Part shown: positions 1 through 11,803 of the stretch, piece after piece | Numbering within the stretch: position 1 is the first letter of the stretch | Layout of the letters: each line of letters opens with the position of its first letter | Assembly (NCBI GenBank): GCA_036936605.1 | Contig: JAUPFV010000005.1 | Location: 6,718,345-6,782,344 of the forward strand | Source: Limnanthes douglasii subsp. nivea | Lineage: Eukaryota > Streptophyta > Magnoliopsida > Brassicales > Limnanthaceae | Length of the DNA stretch: 64,000 nucleotides | Reading direction: 5' to 3' | The notes under the pieces: generated by a model | Told to the model about the DNA's origin: nothing | The model's database searches: none | The model's input: only the letters and a program-made list of their open reading frames with translations | Program-made: the position numbers and the translations under genes

Positions 1-143
1 CAAAGCATTGTACCATTCTCTATTTAGAACTATAATCCACTTTCTCTCTCTAAAAGCTCCAAGTCTCCAACCCCTTTGTTCTTCTAGGCTTACTTGAAGA
101 GTTCAAGTGCCGCACTTTCTTATCAAAATTTAAGTCCGTGACA
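1..143 (+). repeat. 3' part of chromovirus C1 5' LTR, cut by window edge
   Basis: The sequence aligns by eye with the LTR ends before 23863 (C2), 48570 (C3) and 63792 (C3 3' LTR), sharing the CCATTCTC block, the CTCCAAGTCTCCAACCCC block and the end CGTGACA. It is followed at once by TTGGTATGAGAGCAAG, a one-base variant of the initiator-Met primer site TTGGTATCAGAGC. The LTR start and the place where a MITE would sit lie outside the window. Confidence 0.8.
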
Positions 144-660
144 GTTGGTATGAGAGCAAGTTTGAGACTGAATGATGAGTGACCTAAATAACAATATCAC
201 CACTGAAAAAGGTGCTGATGGCCAAAGCAAGAAGAGGGAAAAGTCCAAGGATACACAATCAAGCCTCGAGGCAAGAAGCTACCATGCCAAAGGTGGGAGA
301 GGAAAATACGATAGGGACAAGTAGGCCTCGAGAAAATATTTTCCAATGAGAGACAAAGCTCCAGAGTATAAAGATGAAGGTAAGTCCTCATACTTTTGCT
401 TCTTATGTGAAGAAAATTATAGAATCCGTGATTTTTCGAAGAAGAGGAAACTTAGTGCGTTGGTAGAGGAAACTGAATCCGAAGAGGAACGTGAGTCCAC
501 ATTGAGCTCGCTCCAAGTACTAAGCAGCGTCCGAGCTGAAACAGAGAAATCCAGAAACAAGGATAATACACTTATGTTTGTTGATGTCAACGTAAATAAG
601 ATTCTCAAAGATTTCAAGGGTGTAATACCGAAGGAGCTGCCCAAGAAGTCACCACCATGA
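144..660 (+). pseudogene. Chromovirus C1 gag remnant (zinc-knuckle end), protease deleted
   Basis: After the primer site, a short leader leads into a decayed reading frame with a zinc-knuckle-like block (CFLCEENYRIRD, C-x2-C then a lost His/Cys) and a KKRKLSALVEE stretch, as in Galadriel-type chromoviral gag. The capsid domain that should precede the knuckle is missing: only about 60 codons separate primer site and knuckle. Near 600 the copy jumps from the segment before the protease (VDVNVNK) straight to the segment before reverse transcriptase, losing roughly 470 bp, including the DTG active site, relative to C3. A stop follows at 658-660. Confidence 0.75.
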
Positions 661-2423
661 ATGAAGATTGATCGTGCAATTGAGCTAAAGCCTGACGGTA
701 AGCCTCCCGCAAAAGTACCCTACCAAATGTCCCCACCAGAATTGGCCGAATAGAAGAAACAACTAAAAGATTTATTGGATGCAGATTATATTCAACCGTA
801 AAAGGTACCCTACAGAGCACTGCTGTTATTTCAAAAGAAAGAAATATAGATTGATGAGGTTATGCATCGACTACCGACGCTCAATAATGTGGTTGTAAAG
901 AATAAGTATCCGATATCACTCATTTCATACTTGTTTGATCAAATTGGGAGTGCAAGGTACTTTTTAAAATTGGACTTGCGATCAGGGTACCATAAAGTCA
1001 GAATCGGGGAGGGTGACAAACTCAAAATGGCGTTCGTCACGAGGTATGAGGCTTATCAATTTCTTATCATGATTTTTGGTATACTAATGCACCCACTATT
1101 TTTGTACGTTAATGAACTAGATACTCCACACATACTTGGACGAGTTTGTTGTGGTCTATCTCAATAACACATTGATCTATAGCAAGATGATGAAAGAGCA
1201 TGTCAAAAAATTTCGAACCATCTTCAAAGCACTAAATGAGAACGATCTATACGTAAACGAAGAGAATGTGCTCATTTTCCCCATATAAAGTTTTTTTCCT
1301 ATGCCACAATATTAGCACTTGGAAACTTATGATAGAAGAAGCCAAGATCCGTGCAATCCAAAAATAAATGGCCCCAACCAAAGTACTAGAGTTACAATAT
1401 TTCCTGGATCTTATAAAATACTACCGACGGTTCATCCTAGGATATCACCAGAAAAGAGCCCATTTGACTGATTTATTGAAGAAAAGAAGAGTTTCAGAAT
1501 GGTCTGACCAATGCCAAAAAACATTCGAAGAATTAAAACAAGCGGTGATTTAAGAGCCACTCTTGAAATTTCACGACCTAACCATACCATTCAAAGTGCA
1601 CAACCATGCTTCAGACTTTTCCACAAGAGGAGTTTTGATGCAAAAAGGACACCCTATCACATTTAAAACTTGTAAACTGAGTGATACTGAGTGGAGGTAC
1701 ACTATAAAAGAGAAATAGATGACGAAGACAATTCATTGCTTTCGCGTATGAAGACATTACCTCATTGGATCAAATTTCATTGTCAAGACAAACAACGTGG
1801 CAAAAAGCTAATTTCAAACACAGAAGGAACTAAGCCCAAAGAAAGCTAGGCGGTAAGACCTTTTTTTCCAAATTCGACTATGACCTTGAGTACAAATCAA
1901 GGAAATGTAACATTATCATAGATGCACTCAATCACAAGGAAGCATTTGCAAATCTCACGAAAGCCAGCAATACGTTAATGAGTCATATAAAAGAATGATT
2001 GAACGACGATCCAAATGCGAATAGTTTGAGGGAGTTCACCAAAGCAAGAAGGACAATATAGTCTTGGATCAAAGATGACCTACTCTTCACTTCAGGGAGA
2101 AGGTTCTACGTGTCCCTGTGGGATAATTTATGAAGAGACATCATCAAGGAATGTCATGACTCTTGGTTGGAAGGTAACCCCAACACCCATCGCATGTTAG
2201 CCCTAGTTCACGAGAATTTATTTTTCCCACAACTTTGCAAAGCCGAAGAGACATATATGTAGACATAACTCGTATACGAACAATATATGATTGAACAAAA
2301 GCAACAATACAGACTGTTGGAACCACTGCCTATCTCGGAGAGACCACGAGAGAACGTCTCAATGAAATTTATCACATACTTGCCCAAGTCAAATGGGTTT
2401 TGAACGATTATGATGGTGGTAGA
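661..2423 (+). pseudogene. Chromovirus C1 reverse transcriptase-RNase H-integrase remnant
   Basis: Decayed pol of a Ty3/gypsy chromovirus. The reverse transcriptase part reads KNKYPIS, LFDQIGSARYFLKLDLRSGYH and [10 protein letters not shown] at about 862-1100; the catalytic YLDD has decayed to YLNN near 1158. At 1368-1553 the RT/RNase H linker FLDLIKYYRRFI is still open. The integrase zinc-finger region (ECHDSW..GNPNTHRMLALVHEN) lies at about 2145-2220. The wording matches Galadriel-like chromoviruses better than Tekay or CRM. Many stops and frameshifts are present. The integrase ends abruptly at GTAGA (2419-2423), where element T0 begins; in C3 the same site continues as GTAGACAGG. Confidence 0.8.
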
Positions 2424-2798
2424 TGGTGTGGTCTATTTTCGACTAAGGGTAATTTTGTCTAGATTTCTGTGATGTTTCAAGGGTATTTAATGTTTGGATA
2501 GATTGTAGTGAGAGATTTGAGCTGCCTGGCTGTATTAAATGTTTATTACCCTTATTAATGAAAGTGGTTGGGTATTTATACCCTTAATTATGGGCCATAT
2601 GGGCTTGCGGGCCAACTTATGAATTCGGGTCGAGTTCAATGACCCATTAATCTTTAAGCAATAAGTAATTAGCTTAGTCATGAAGTGATTTAGGTTTTAA
2701 TACATTTAGTCCTGTCCGGATGGTTCAGTCGATGGTTTTTATCCGAATTGCCCCTGTTTGGTTCCTTCCGTAAGTGGTGAGAAAATCCGGACTCATCA
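2424..2798 (-). repeat. T0 LTR (3' LTR of the inverted element)
   Basis: This 375 bp block, read on the minus strand, starts TGATGAGTCCGG and ends GACCACACCA. It is about the same length as the T2 LTRs (370 bp) and shares several blocks with them, including the GGTATTTATACCC / GGGTATAAATG promoter-like stretch and the GTCGAGTT segment. Next to it at 2799-2815 the complement of a polypurine tract (CCTAAAAAAGGGGCTAC) marks the 3' LTR boundary. Confidence 0.75.
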
Positions 2799-3132
2799 GT
2801 AGCCCCTTTTTTAGGTTATGTTCGAAGGCCTTTGACAAGACCTAATAGAATAGTTCAAGTTTACCCATAACTATGTCTGGTCATTTCGAAATGCGTGACG
2901 AGTTTATCCGGACTGATTGAAACCCTTGGAATCTGAATGGTTTTGCCAGAGATAGTGGGACACGTGTCCTTCTCTGATTCGCCTCACCGACCGTTTTTCT
3001 CCTAGAATGGCGCTTCCACTTACTTCGAAAAGTAACCTCTTAATTAATGTTGGTGACATCAGCGCCGTCTTTAATCATTATCCTTATCTTTTCGTATTCT
3101 CCTAGGTAGCAAAGCATCATTTGCTCTTTTAG
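2799..3132. other. Non-coding spacer between T0 LTR and antisense-gene promoter
   Basis: No reading frame is supported here. The stretch holds the polypurine tract complement next to the LTR and then the region upstream of the antisense gene's TATA box. The equivalent spacers in T1, T2 and T3 are also non-coding. Confidence 0.5.
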
Positions 3133-3139
3133 TATAAAT
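3133..3139 (+). promoter_or_regulatory. TATA box of the T0 antisense gene
   Basis: AGTATAAATTAG lies 105 bp upstream of the ATG at 3238, on the same strand as the antisense gene and opposite to T0 gag-pol. Comparable boxes occur at matching places in T1, T2 and T3, which argues against chance. Expression has not been shown. Confidence 0.5.
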
Positions 3140-3237
3140 TAGTCCACTTTTCATTGTTTTACCATCTTCATTATCTCTACTCTGTTAATCTTCAAAGCTT
3201 TTACCTCTAAAAAAAACCCTTCTTTTGTTGTGAGTTT

Positions 3238-6225
3238 ATGTTCACAGCAAGAAGCGCCCTAGTAAAAGGTCGGTGGCTCAACTTGTCGGAGTTAGAAAAA
3301 GCTCAAAAATTCGAATGAGAAAAGCGCATTGCTGCGGGCCTCCCTGTTTCTCCTATTGTCAAGTCTGATACACCAAGTTCAAAGCCTGATCGGGGTTCAT
3401 CTTTTGCCAAAATTTCTAAACCTAGAAGGTTATTCCAGCCTAATCTTTCTCAAATCGCTTCAGGCTCATCGATCCAAGAATCAGAGCCCGTTGTTGAACC
3501 AGAACAGGCGGTTACAAGCTTTAAGAAACCTTCCCCATTCATTGCAATGGGATCAGACGCTGCTATTTCCCCAGAGAAGCTGGTAGATCGATGAAGGAGT
3601 TGTTTGGTGAAAGGGCAGGCTGCCGCTGCACAGCCTAAACCTCCAAAATCCACGCTTTCTAAGTCCGGGGCTAAGAGTAAAACTACAGGGTCAGAAGCAC
3701 CCACAAAAATCCCCAAGGACAAACTGTCCGGCCCGGAGGCAACCAGTTCAAGCCTTCGGAAAGAGACCTTCGGATCTGAGCCCCAGCTGGACTCCAGACC
3801 ACAAGAGGAAAGGAATTCCCAACCATCCGGAGGGCCTACTGAGCCAACCACTAGCTCTTCTCTCCCAAAAACAGCTGACAAACCTTCCATGGTAATGGAA
3901 GATGTAATGGAGGACAACATCGAAGAAGTCCCTTTTGAGACTGATGTCTCCGGGAAAATAAATGAGACTGCTATCACCAAGAAGAGCAAAGGCAAAAAGA
4001 AAGTGTATTTAAAGCATTCGGATCTGTTGGAGTGCCTTGTAAGAAAAGTGGGGCCTTGTTTTCACAAAGTAAGTGTAAAATATCTGCTAGCCATGCAGAA
4101 GATCAATTATGCTTTTATTCATACAGCTGAACTTGGCCGGATGAGGACGAAGTGGGGGATTCCAGAGAATGTTAGTGTGAGAATACCAGTTGATCCAGAG
4201 ACGCCCATGGATTGCAAGCTCAGTGAGATAGTTTTCTACACTGAGTTATTTAAATGGAGGGCTTAGGTTTCCCTTGGACCCAGAAATCGTCAGATATTTC
4301 CATCTGATAAAGCTCTGTCCAAGTCAACTAAGCCCTAATGCGTGGTTCACCCTTATGGCCTATATCATGGCTTCTAGGCTCTCCAAAATTCCTCTTCAGA
4401 TGGAGCAATTTGCTGCTGTAGCAAGCCTCTGCAGAAACCATGTCATCCCTTTCTATCACTTTAACATAAGCGACGATTACAAGGCGGTGGATGACTTATT
4501 TGAGTCAAAGAAAAGCTGGAAGACTCAATTTCTGTTCATCAGTGGTGCCTGGGAGAATGGGAAGAAAATTAAAGCTAGTGTCAACCCAAGCATGCTTACC
4601 AGCAGATGGTGAAGCGATGGTAAAAATCTCATCACATACTTCTACTTTTACTTATAACAAATTTGTTTATCTAATTCCTCTTCTTTTGTTTTTTGGTAGT
4701 GTTGCCCAAGGATTTCAATGTTTACTTAGAGGCTGGGCAGACTACTTGTGCCAAGATGAATGCTTGGGCTGCTGAAAAATGGGGAAACCGCTTCCACAAC
4801 TGTTTTACCGGAGGCAATTTAACAAGATCTTATCTTTGGAACACAACCGACCGGGGGGACTTGTCCTGGGAGGAATTAACCACTCCACCCCCTCCGGGGG
4901 TGATTCTTTGGAAGACAGAGGGAAAAGATGAAAAATTGGTCTTACCGGGCAGAGCTAAAGCCCTAAGCAAAATGAAAGGCAAGAAGGGCAAAGGCAAGCA
5001 AGATGTGGTTGAGGCCAATCCAACCGAGGTGGAGGAAGTTGTCCCAACCAACCCAGAGGGGAAAGACCGAGGACAGATTGACGTTGTTTTATTGCAAGTG
5101 GTGGAGCATGAAAGCACCAAGGAAGTAGCTGGGTCTCCAAAACCCTCAAAGGCTCCCAAAAAGGACAAAAAACGGGGAGCAGAAGGCGTAGAGAGGGAGG
5201 CCAAGAAAAAGAAAACTTCCAAGGGAGATGAAGTTTCTCTCCGGGATCCGGAGTCTATTCCATTAGTTTACCCGGCTGACCCCACTCAAGCAGAAGAAAT
5301 CCCAAGTGACTTTCACACTGGAGAGGGTGCCAGAGGGGACATCAACATTGATGGTGTCGACATCACATGGCTTCAACGGATTGGTATTTACTTTGAAGAC
5401 TTTGCTAAAGACGATTTTGCTGGACCCTACCTCCCCCCAAGCTCTTCGAACATCGTCACTTTCAATAGAAATTCGTTTTCTGTTTCGAGCGAGAGAGACA
5501 TCATCATCCACTCCTTATTGAGCAATATCCAGCCAGTGCTTACCTTGGAGAAGCAAGTGCGTAATCAGTCAGCCATCATCAATACCTTCAACTCTAACAA
5601 AGAGAAGTTGTCTAGTGACCTCCTTAGTGCCAACCAAAATGCTGAGGCATTAAAGAAAGAGAATGAGGAGTTGAAGAAAAGTCAGGAGGAGTTGGTCACC
5701 AAGCTGGCCATTTCGGAGGGAGTTGTCAAAGAACTCCAATTGAAGCAATCCGATCTGGAGAGAAACCTGTTTTCTTCAAAAGAGGAGGGGAAGGCCAAAG
5801 ATAGCATCATTCAAACCCTAACCAATGACAAGATTTCTCTTGAAAACACTGTGTCCAATGTTGAACAAGAAAAGGATGACTTGTTAAGGGAACAAGAGAA
5901 AACAATCCAGGCTAGGATTGATGCTTATACCAACCAGGTGATAGATTCTCAGGAGGAAAGGTATGCCGAAGTTAAGTCAGATATGGTCCTGCTCTTTCAT
6001 GAGAAAATTCTGAAGAGGACACTGGGAGATTTATGGCGATTCGTGGAATACGAAGACCTTCCCCACCATACCATGGCTGATGGCGATAAATATAACTACT
6101 TTAGTGGTTGGGATGACACAACCGATGAAGAGGAAAAGACTGAGGAGAGTCCAGATGAAGAAAATGATGACCCAAAGAAGAAGAAACCAAGTGAGGCTGG
6201 GCCATCTAAGAAAGCTCAGTCTTAA
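3238..6225 (+). pseudogene. T0 antisense gene (Tat-element extra ORF), lightly decayed
   Basis: Extra gene of a Tat-like element, encoded opposite to gag-pol. The start MFTARSALVKGRWLNLSELE is matched by MFTTKNALVKGGWLNFSELE in T2. Downstream come a Ser/Pro/Lys-rich half, a conserved block at about 4020-4460 (TKWGIPENVSVRIP, FPLDPEIVRYF, CPSQLSPNAWFTLMAYIMASR), an intron (4620-4699), and an open 3' part to 6225 with basic clusters, a coiled coil near 5530-5930 (heptads in KKENEELKKSQEELVTK) and an acidic tail (DDTTDEEE). Lesions: in-frame stops near 3316 and 3593, a one-base shift near 4258 and a stop at 4610. The central block resembles the family listed as putative gypsy-type transposon protein; its function is unknown. 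Confidence 0.75.
4620..4699 (+). other. Intron of the T0 antisense gene
   Basis: GTAAAAATC to TTTTTTGGTAG, 80 nt and T-rich near the 3' end. The reading frame resumes after it with VLPKDFNVYLEAGQ. It sits just after the LTSRW motif, the same place as the intron in T2 (LTSRW) and the equivalent points in T1 and T3. Confidence 0.65.
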
Positions 6226-6424
6226 AGTATCAACTATCTTTTTAATTTTCTGCAATTGAACCAAAGTCCTTGGATGGCCAAGGCATTTTTTGTAACCATG
6301 TCCGGCCCTTGTCCGGATAAACCTTTCTGTTTTGAGAATTCAAAGTCCTTGGATGGCCAAGGCATTTCGTATATCTTAATGGGTAGTTTTATTTTACACA
6401 ACTCGTACATTGTTTAATAGTTTT
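6226..6424. repeat. T0 convergent-gap hairpin repeats and right breakpoint
   Basis: Two copies of CCTTGGATGGCCAAGG (6268-6283 and 6347-6362), 79 bp apart, lie just past the stop of the antisense gene. Each is a perfect inverted repeat (6 bp arms, 4 nt loop). The same motif, partly mutated, lies at 39483-39498 and 39558-39571 in T2, also between pol and antisense gene. T0 similarity ends shortly after the second copy. Confidence 0.65.
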
Positions 6425-6596
6425 TGTGTCAAGTTCCATGGACTTCTCCATGAGATTTGGTCGGAGAAAAGGCTTAACCTTCTCGAAAAATTCCTTGACA
6501 CTCCTATTTATGTTTACATTTATATTGTCAATATGGTATGTTTTGAGTTTTGGAAAAATTCGTATCATGATCAATGCTACTGAAGAGTTACCTAAG
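6425..6596 (+). other. APX upstream remnant fused to APX pseudogene 1
   Basis: The stretch with TTTGGTCGGAGAAAAGGCTTA and the end GAGTTACCTAAGG corresponds to 19835-19963 upstream of APX pseudogene 2. In unit B this is followed by about 1.1 kb more upstream DNA and APX exon 1; here it jumps directly into APX exon 2. Confidence 0.65.
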
Positions 6597-7916
<1,320 letters not shown>

Positions 7917-8012
7917 ACTTGTTGGAGATGAAATGGTGCCAGTAATGTCATTCTTGCCTTTCCTTGTTTTTTGTTTCCAAATAATTTAGTTTAAATGTAA
8001 AAATAAAAACAT
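7917..8012 (+). other. Short 3' flank of APX pseudogene 1
   Basis: Matches the first part of the 3' flank of the other APX copies (CTTGTTGGAGATGAAATGGTGCCA), then runs directly into segment X. No chromovirus sits here, unlike units B and C, so this is either the ancestral arrangement or a deletion. Confidence 0.55.
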
Positions 8013-8725
8013 AACATATATGTTTTAGTCTTCCAACGAATTTCGTAAATGGAAACAATACTAAAAGGAGGCTCGACAAAAACATTATTGGTCTGACAAC
8101 TTTTTTATTTTCTTTTCGGCCTCGGTCACTCTCCTAATTGGGGATGAATGACAAAGACAATCTTATACAGAATGGCAAGACGACCAACATTGAGGATCTT
8201 GCATTCTAAGATTTTGACAACGTTGTCCACGCATGCATTAATTCCTTCATTAGACATGTGTATTGGATCTCGCATTCATAGCCTTTGTTATGCTGCAAGG
8301 CCCATTAACATTTTCCCTAGACCATTATCCAACCTGTCCTGTGTGGAAGATTATTTCAATAGGTTCTCCAGTTAATCCAACATGGTTAGGCCCATATCCA
8401 ATATTTTTCAATCTATTTTAGTCGAAAGTCAACAAAGTTTAACGTCCTCCCAGTATCCCACTATACCATCTGTTTCACTCCACGATCGTGCACAATTCCA
8501 CCTTCATTTCCATCCACACCACCAAAATCCTTCCCCAAATAATTCTTTTTTCACAAATCTTCAAACAATCATCAATATATATCACGGTAATTGAGGTTAT
8601 ACTATCACCCGAGTATGCTAATGCTGTCCATCATGTTGCCACTTTTATCACGCCTAATCTGCTGTACTTAAACCACCTCATGTCACCATGTATGCTAACG
8701 TTGTCCATCAAAGCATACTCACTAC
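8013..8725 (+). other. Segment X, copy A: non-coding, promoter-like
   Basis: Recognisable again at 43325-43960 and, for its first part, at 63800-64000 (GGAGGCTCGACAAAAAC, TCGGTCACTCTCCTAA). It holds two GGCCCA motifs (about 8298 and 8392), which plant housekeeping promoters often carry as site II elements. I find no convincing protein; short frames here are not shared between copies. T1 interrupts it at 8726 and it resumes at 19434. Confidence 0.5.
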
Positions 8726-9051
8726 TGATAAGGAGATAATTCGCCGGAATAAATAATAAGGGGTTGATTATGAATATAAAATACTTGACGTGGCTATTGT
8801 TTTATTTACTATCCATTAGAGGCAAATTTGTAAACAATGTATTTAATAAGGGACCAAAATAACAATAAAACCAGCCCACCAAGGACATTAATGGGACCAC
8901 CTTACTTTACTATAAAATGTGACCCACTTTCTTGGTAGGTGGGACATTCCACATTATTCTATTCTCTTTGCACTTTCTCTATCTAGACTCTGTTTCTAGT
9001 CACATCAGATTCAAGATCCAAAATATCCCTTAGTCATTTATTCTCTCATCA
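8726..9051 (+). repeat. T1 5' LTR
   Basis: 326 bp, TGATAAGGAG to TCTCATCA. A TATA-like ACTATAAAATG lies near 8920, a likely U3 promoter. By eye about 12 substitutions separate it from the 3' LTR, and a stretch of about 16 bp (CTCTGTTTCTAGTCAC region) is absent from the 3' copy. Confidence 0.92.
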
Positions 9052-9069
9052 TTGGCGCCATCTGTGGGA
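9052..9069 (+). promoter_or_regulatory. T1 primer binding site
   Basis: TTGGCGCCATCTGTGGGA directly follows the 5' LTR. T3 has TGGCGCCGTCTGTGGGA and T2 TTGGCGACCACAATGGGA at the same place. These are typical positions for minus-strand priming; I cannot assign the tRNA with certainty. Confidence 0.7.
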
Positions 9070-9120
9070 ACACGTGATACAAAAAAGGAATCTTTTTCTT
9101 TGAAAATCGCGATTGAAAAG

Positions 9121-10478
9121 ATGAATGACGAGGCTGTTGAAGAGAGAGTCGGGAGAGAAGTGGCCTGAGCCGTTTCGTTATCCGAGGGAGAAGGAGCCCC
9201 AGATCGAGAGCGCTACGTCCAGGGTAGGGACAAACGATCGACCCTTATCATGACCCGAATATAGCTCCTAGAAGACATTGCCAGGCTAAACGCTGAAAGA
9301 GAACGGGCACTAGCCGAGAAAAGGGTTCGGGAAGGAAAAGGCAAAGAACCGCTCTTTGATGACCGCAGCGGAGGCAACCCGACTGTTGGACATCGCGTCG
9401 AGGCCCGACCTGTCAGGTATTATCGGGAACCTCGTCCCGAGGAGGGGCAGAATACAAGAAAGCAGCGATACCCAGAGGATCACCGCGGAGCTTCCGCCAA
9501 TTACACCTCAGATGACTCATCGGGCAGGGAGTAACGACGACGGGAAATGACAAGCAAGCGCGCACAGAAAAATCGTTCCCAACGCCACCAAGGGCCCCAG
9601 TCAGAATCTCCGAAGTACAAAAAAGGTAGCACCGAAAAGCAAACTCCAGTGTCATTTGACAAAGAACAAATGCCCGTGGCCAGTCGTGAAGAGCGAATAG
9701 CGCTACCTCAAGTGCAATGGCAACCCTCGAACAGCCAGAACCAGGGGTACCGAACCAGCAGCCAGTTTATCAATCCAGGGGATGAAGGACTCTACGGAGT
9801 TCAGACAGAATGACTCCGAGGTGGAGCTTTCGGGTACAGGATGAATTGGAGAGCTTCACCATTGACCGACGAGATATTAGCGGGGCAGCTCCCGAAGAGA
9901 TTTGATATTTCCAAATTAGAGAAGTACGATGGGAAGAAGGATCCGGATAACCATTTAGAAGCTTTCAAAAACTTCATGCTTAGCTTCGACAATGACGACA
10001 CACTCCTGTGTAGGGCGTTTTCGATGACCTTCCGAGATCGGGCGTCCAATTGTACAACCGTTTACCACAAGGCTGCATCAAAAACTTCTGGATGTTCTGG
10101 ACAATGTTTAGGCAACATTTCGTCGGAAGCAAGAGTTTCCGAGCCAACAGAGACACTATTATGAATTATAAACAGAGGTTGGGAGAGAGCCTCAGGGAGT
10201 ACACCAGGCGATTTATCGACGCTAAAACCGACCTGGATCACTGCGAGGAAAACGTGGCATTAACCGCGTATCGCTTGGGCTTGCTCCCAGGACCTATGAA
10301 GCAAGCGGTAACTAAGAAGCAAGCATTCACCTTTTACGCCCTTCTGGCTCAGGTAGAAAAACAAATATTAATCGAAGAAACCGAGGTATCCGAACTGGCT
10401 GCACAAATTCAGCAGAGCGCGCAAGCGGCGGTCGTGATAAGACAAGGGACTCAATCAAGCTACGCTCGAGCAGCCTAA
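9121..10478 (+). pseudogene. T1 gag, frameshifted
   Basis: Capsid polyprotein of a Tat-like element. The Retrotrans_gag-like core starts at about 9841 (WRASPLTDEILAGQLPKRF, then SKLEKYDGKKDPDNHLE) and continues in another frame from 10050 (YNRLPQG, FRANRDTIMNYKQRLGESL, then LLPGPMKQAV). The switch near 10050 fits loss of one G in an AAT-TGG-TAC-AAC run that encodes SKWYNRLP in T3. The N-terminal part before 9841 is in several short frames. The frame ends at 10479. Confidence 0.8.
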
Positions 10479-10663
10479 CCAATTAGCACGATACACCCGA
10501 CCCAGTCCTTACCTACCAAACCTGCGGCTCCACCGAGCCAGAAACCGAAGTAGACGGGTCAAATGGTTTCACGACCCATATTTACAAGTGGATCCGACCT
10601 GCTTATTTTGCCGACCTAATAGAATGTGTATCTTCAATCTACGAAAAAACTAAGAAAAACAGG

Positions 10664-11750
10664 ATGTATCGAAGGCCTTTCCCAATACCAACGCCTCGGG
10701 AACAGAGGAACAATCGTTATTGTCGCTATCACGAAGACGTGGGGCACGATACCAAGGATTACATTGCCCTCAAGAAAGAAATACAGATGCTCATAGAGCA
10801 CGGTAACCTCCTGGAATATGTCAAGAAAGCCCAGCAGAGTGCGATTTCGAAAGAAGTCGTGGTAATTCCAAAGCCTGAAACCACCATGACCATTTCCGAG
10901 GTAACCGACCCTTTTGATGTTTCCATTGAGTACCTCGACCCCGAGGCAAACCACAACATCATCGGGATTATCGAAGAGGAAGCTGAGGAAAACATCGGTA
11001 ATGTGAAAAACCTTTGTGAATTCTTTGAATCTCTGACTAACTTCGGTGGAGATTCTATGGCAGGTACCACACACTCTTCCAGGAAGAGGCATATTGTAAA
11101 TCTAACCACTCAATTAGAGGCTCGACCTTACCCCCACTCCAAAAGCGTGCCGTCACCGATCCTATATTTCGACGACGAAGACATGAGAGATATAGCCGGT
11201 CCTCACGAGGATGCCATCGTGATCGGGGCGGCCATTGCAGGGGAGGAAGTCAGACGCATCTTGGTGGACACAGGAAGTTCGGCCAACATAATCTTTGCGT
11301 CCACTTTTGCCAAGTTTAGGATACCTTCGGTCATCACGCGGTGAGACCGTACCATTGTGGGATTTATAGGGTCAGCAGCTGACGTCATAGGAGAATTTGA
11401 GGGCATCGTTCAGCTAGGCCGCGGCCCATTTAAGAAGGAGGTCACCATTCTATTCGTGGTAGTAGACGCACCGGCTTCCCATAATGCAATTTTCGGCAGA
11501 TCATGAATATCGCTAATGCATGCGGTATCCTCTACAATCCATCAGTGTTTGAAATACGTGGTCGGAAACAACGTAGGCATAGTCCGAAGCAGCCAGAAAG
11601 CGGCGTGGGAGTGTTACCGAGCAGCATTAGCACCTAAAAAAGATCAAGAGATGGTTCAGGCACGGGAATAGCAGTTAAAGGGGCTGCCCCCGAGGTCGTT
11701 ACCTGTTGATGATCCTAGGGAAGCTCCGAGTTATCTGACTACCGACGAAG
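10664..11750 (+). pseudogene. T1 zinc-knuckle-like block and aspartic protease
   Basis: An open frame at 10664-11344 begins with a knuckle-like block (YCRYHEDVGHDTKDYIALK; the final Cys is Tyr here but Cys in T3) and ends in the protease. The active site is ILVDTGSSANIIF at about 11257-11295, with the canonical DTG intact. A TGA at 11342-11344 interrupts RDRTIVGF; the protease and linker continue beyond it (FVVVDAPASHNAI), with further stops near 11505 and 11671. The protease would mature Gag-Pol inside particles. Confidence 0.8.
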
Positions 11751-11803
11751 AATGTGAACAACACCTATTTTCTGGAGGAAAAGTTCTGCAGATCGGGGTT
11801 TGT

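Larger units (their letters stand above)
2424..6400 (-). mobile_element. T0: truncated inverted Tat-like Ty3/gypsy element
   Basis: Read on the minus strand, this is the 3' end of a Tat-like element related to T2: the convergent gap, the antisense gene (on the plus strand here), a purine tract and one LTR. Its gag-pol half and the other LTR are missing. The left edge is sharp (TGGTGTGG at 2424, inside C1 integrase). The right edge lies between about 6375 and 6425, where similarity to T2 stops and APX-upstream sequence begins. With one end lost, no target duplication can be tested. The loss probably also removed the rest of C1 and a copy of segment X. Confidence 0.75.

Noticed and set aside
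3450..3995. 181-codon minus-strand frame
   Set aside because: Shadow of the T0 antisense gene, whose low-complexity Ser/Lys codons keep the reverse strand open.
10634..11109. Minus-strand frames of 116-152 codons
   Set aside because: Shadows of T1 gag-protease, which has clear family motifs on the plus strand.
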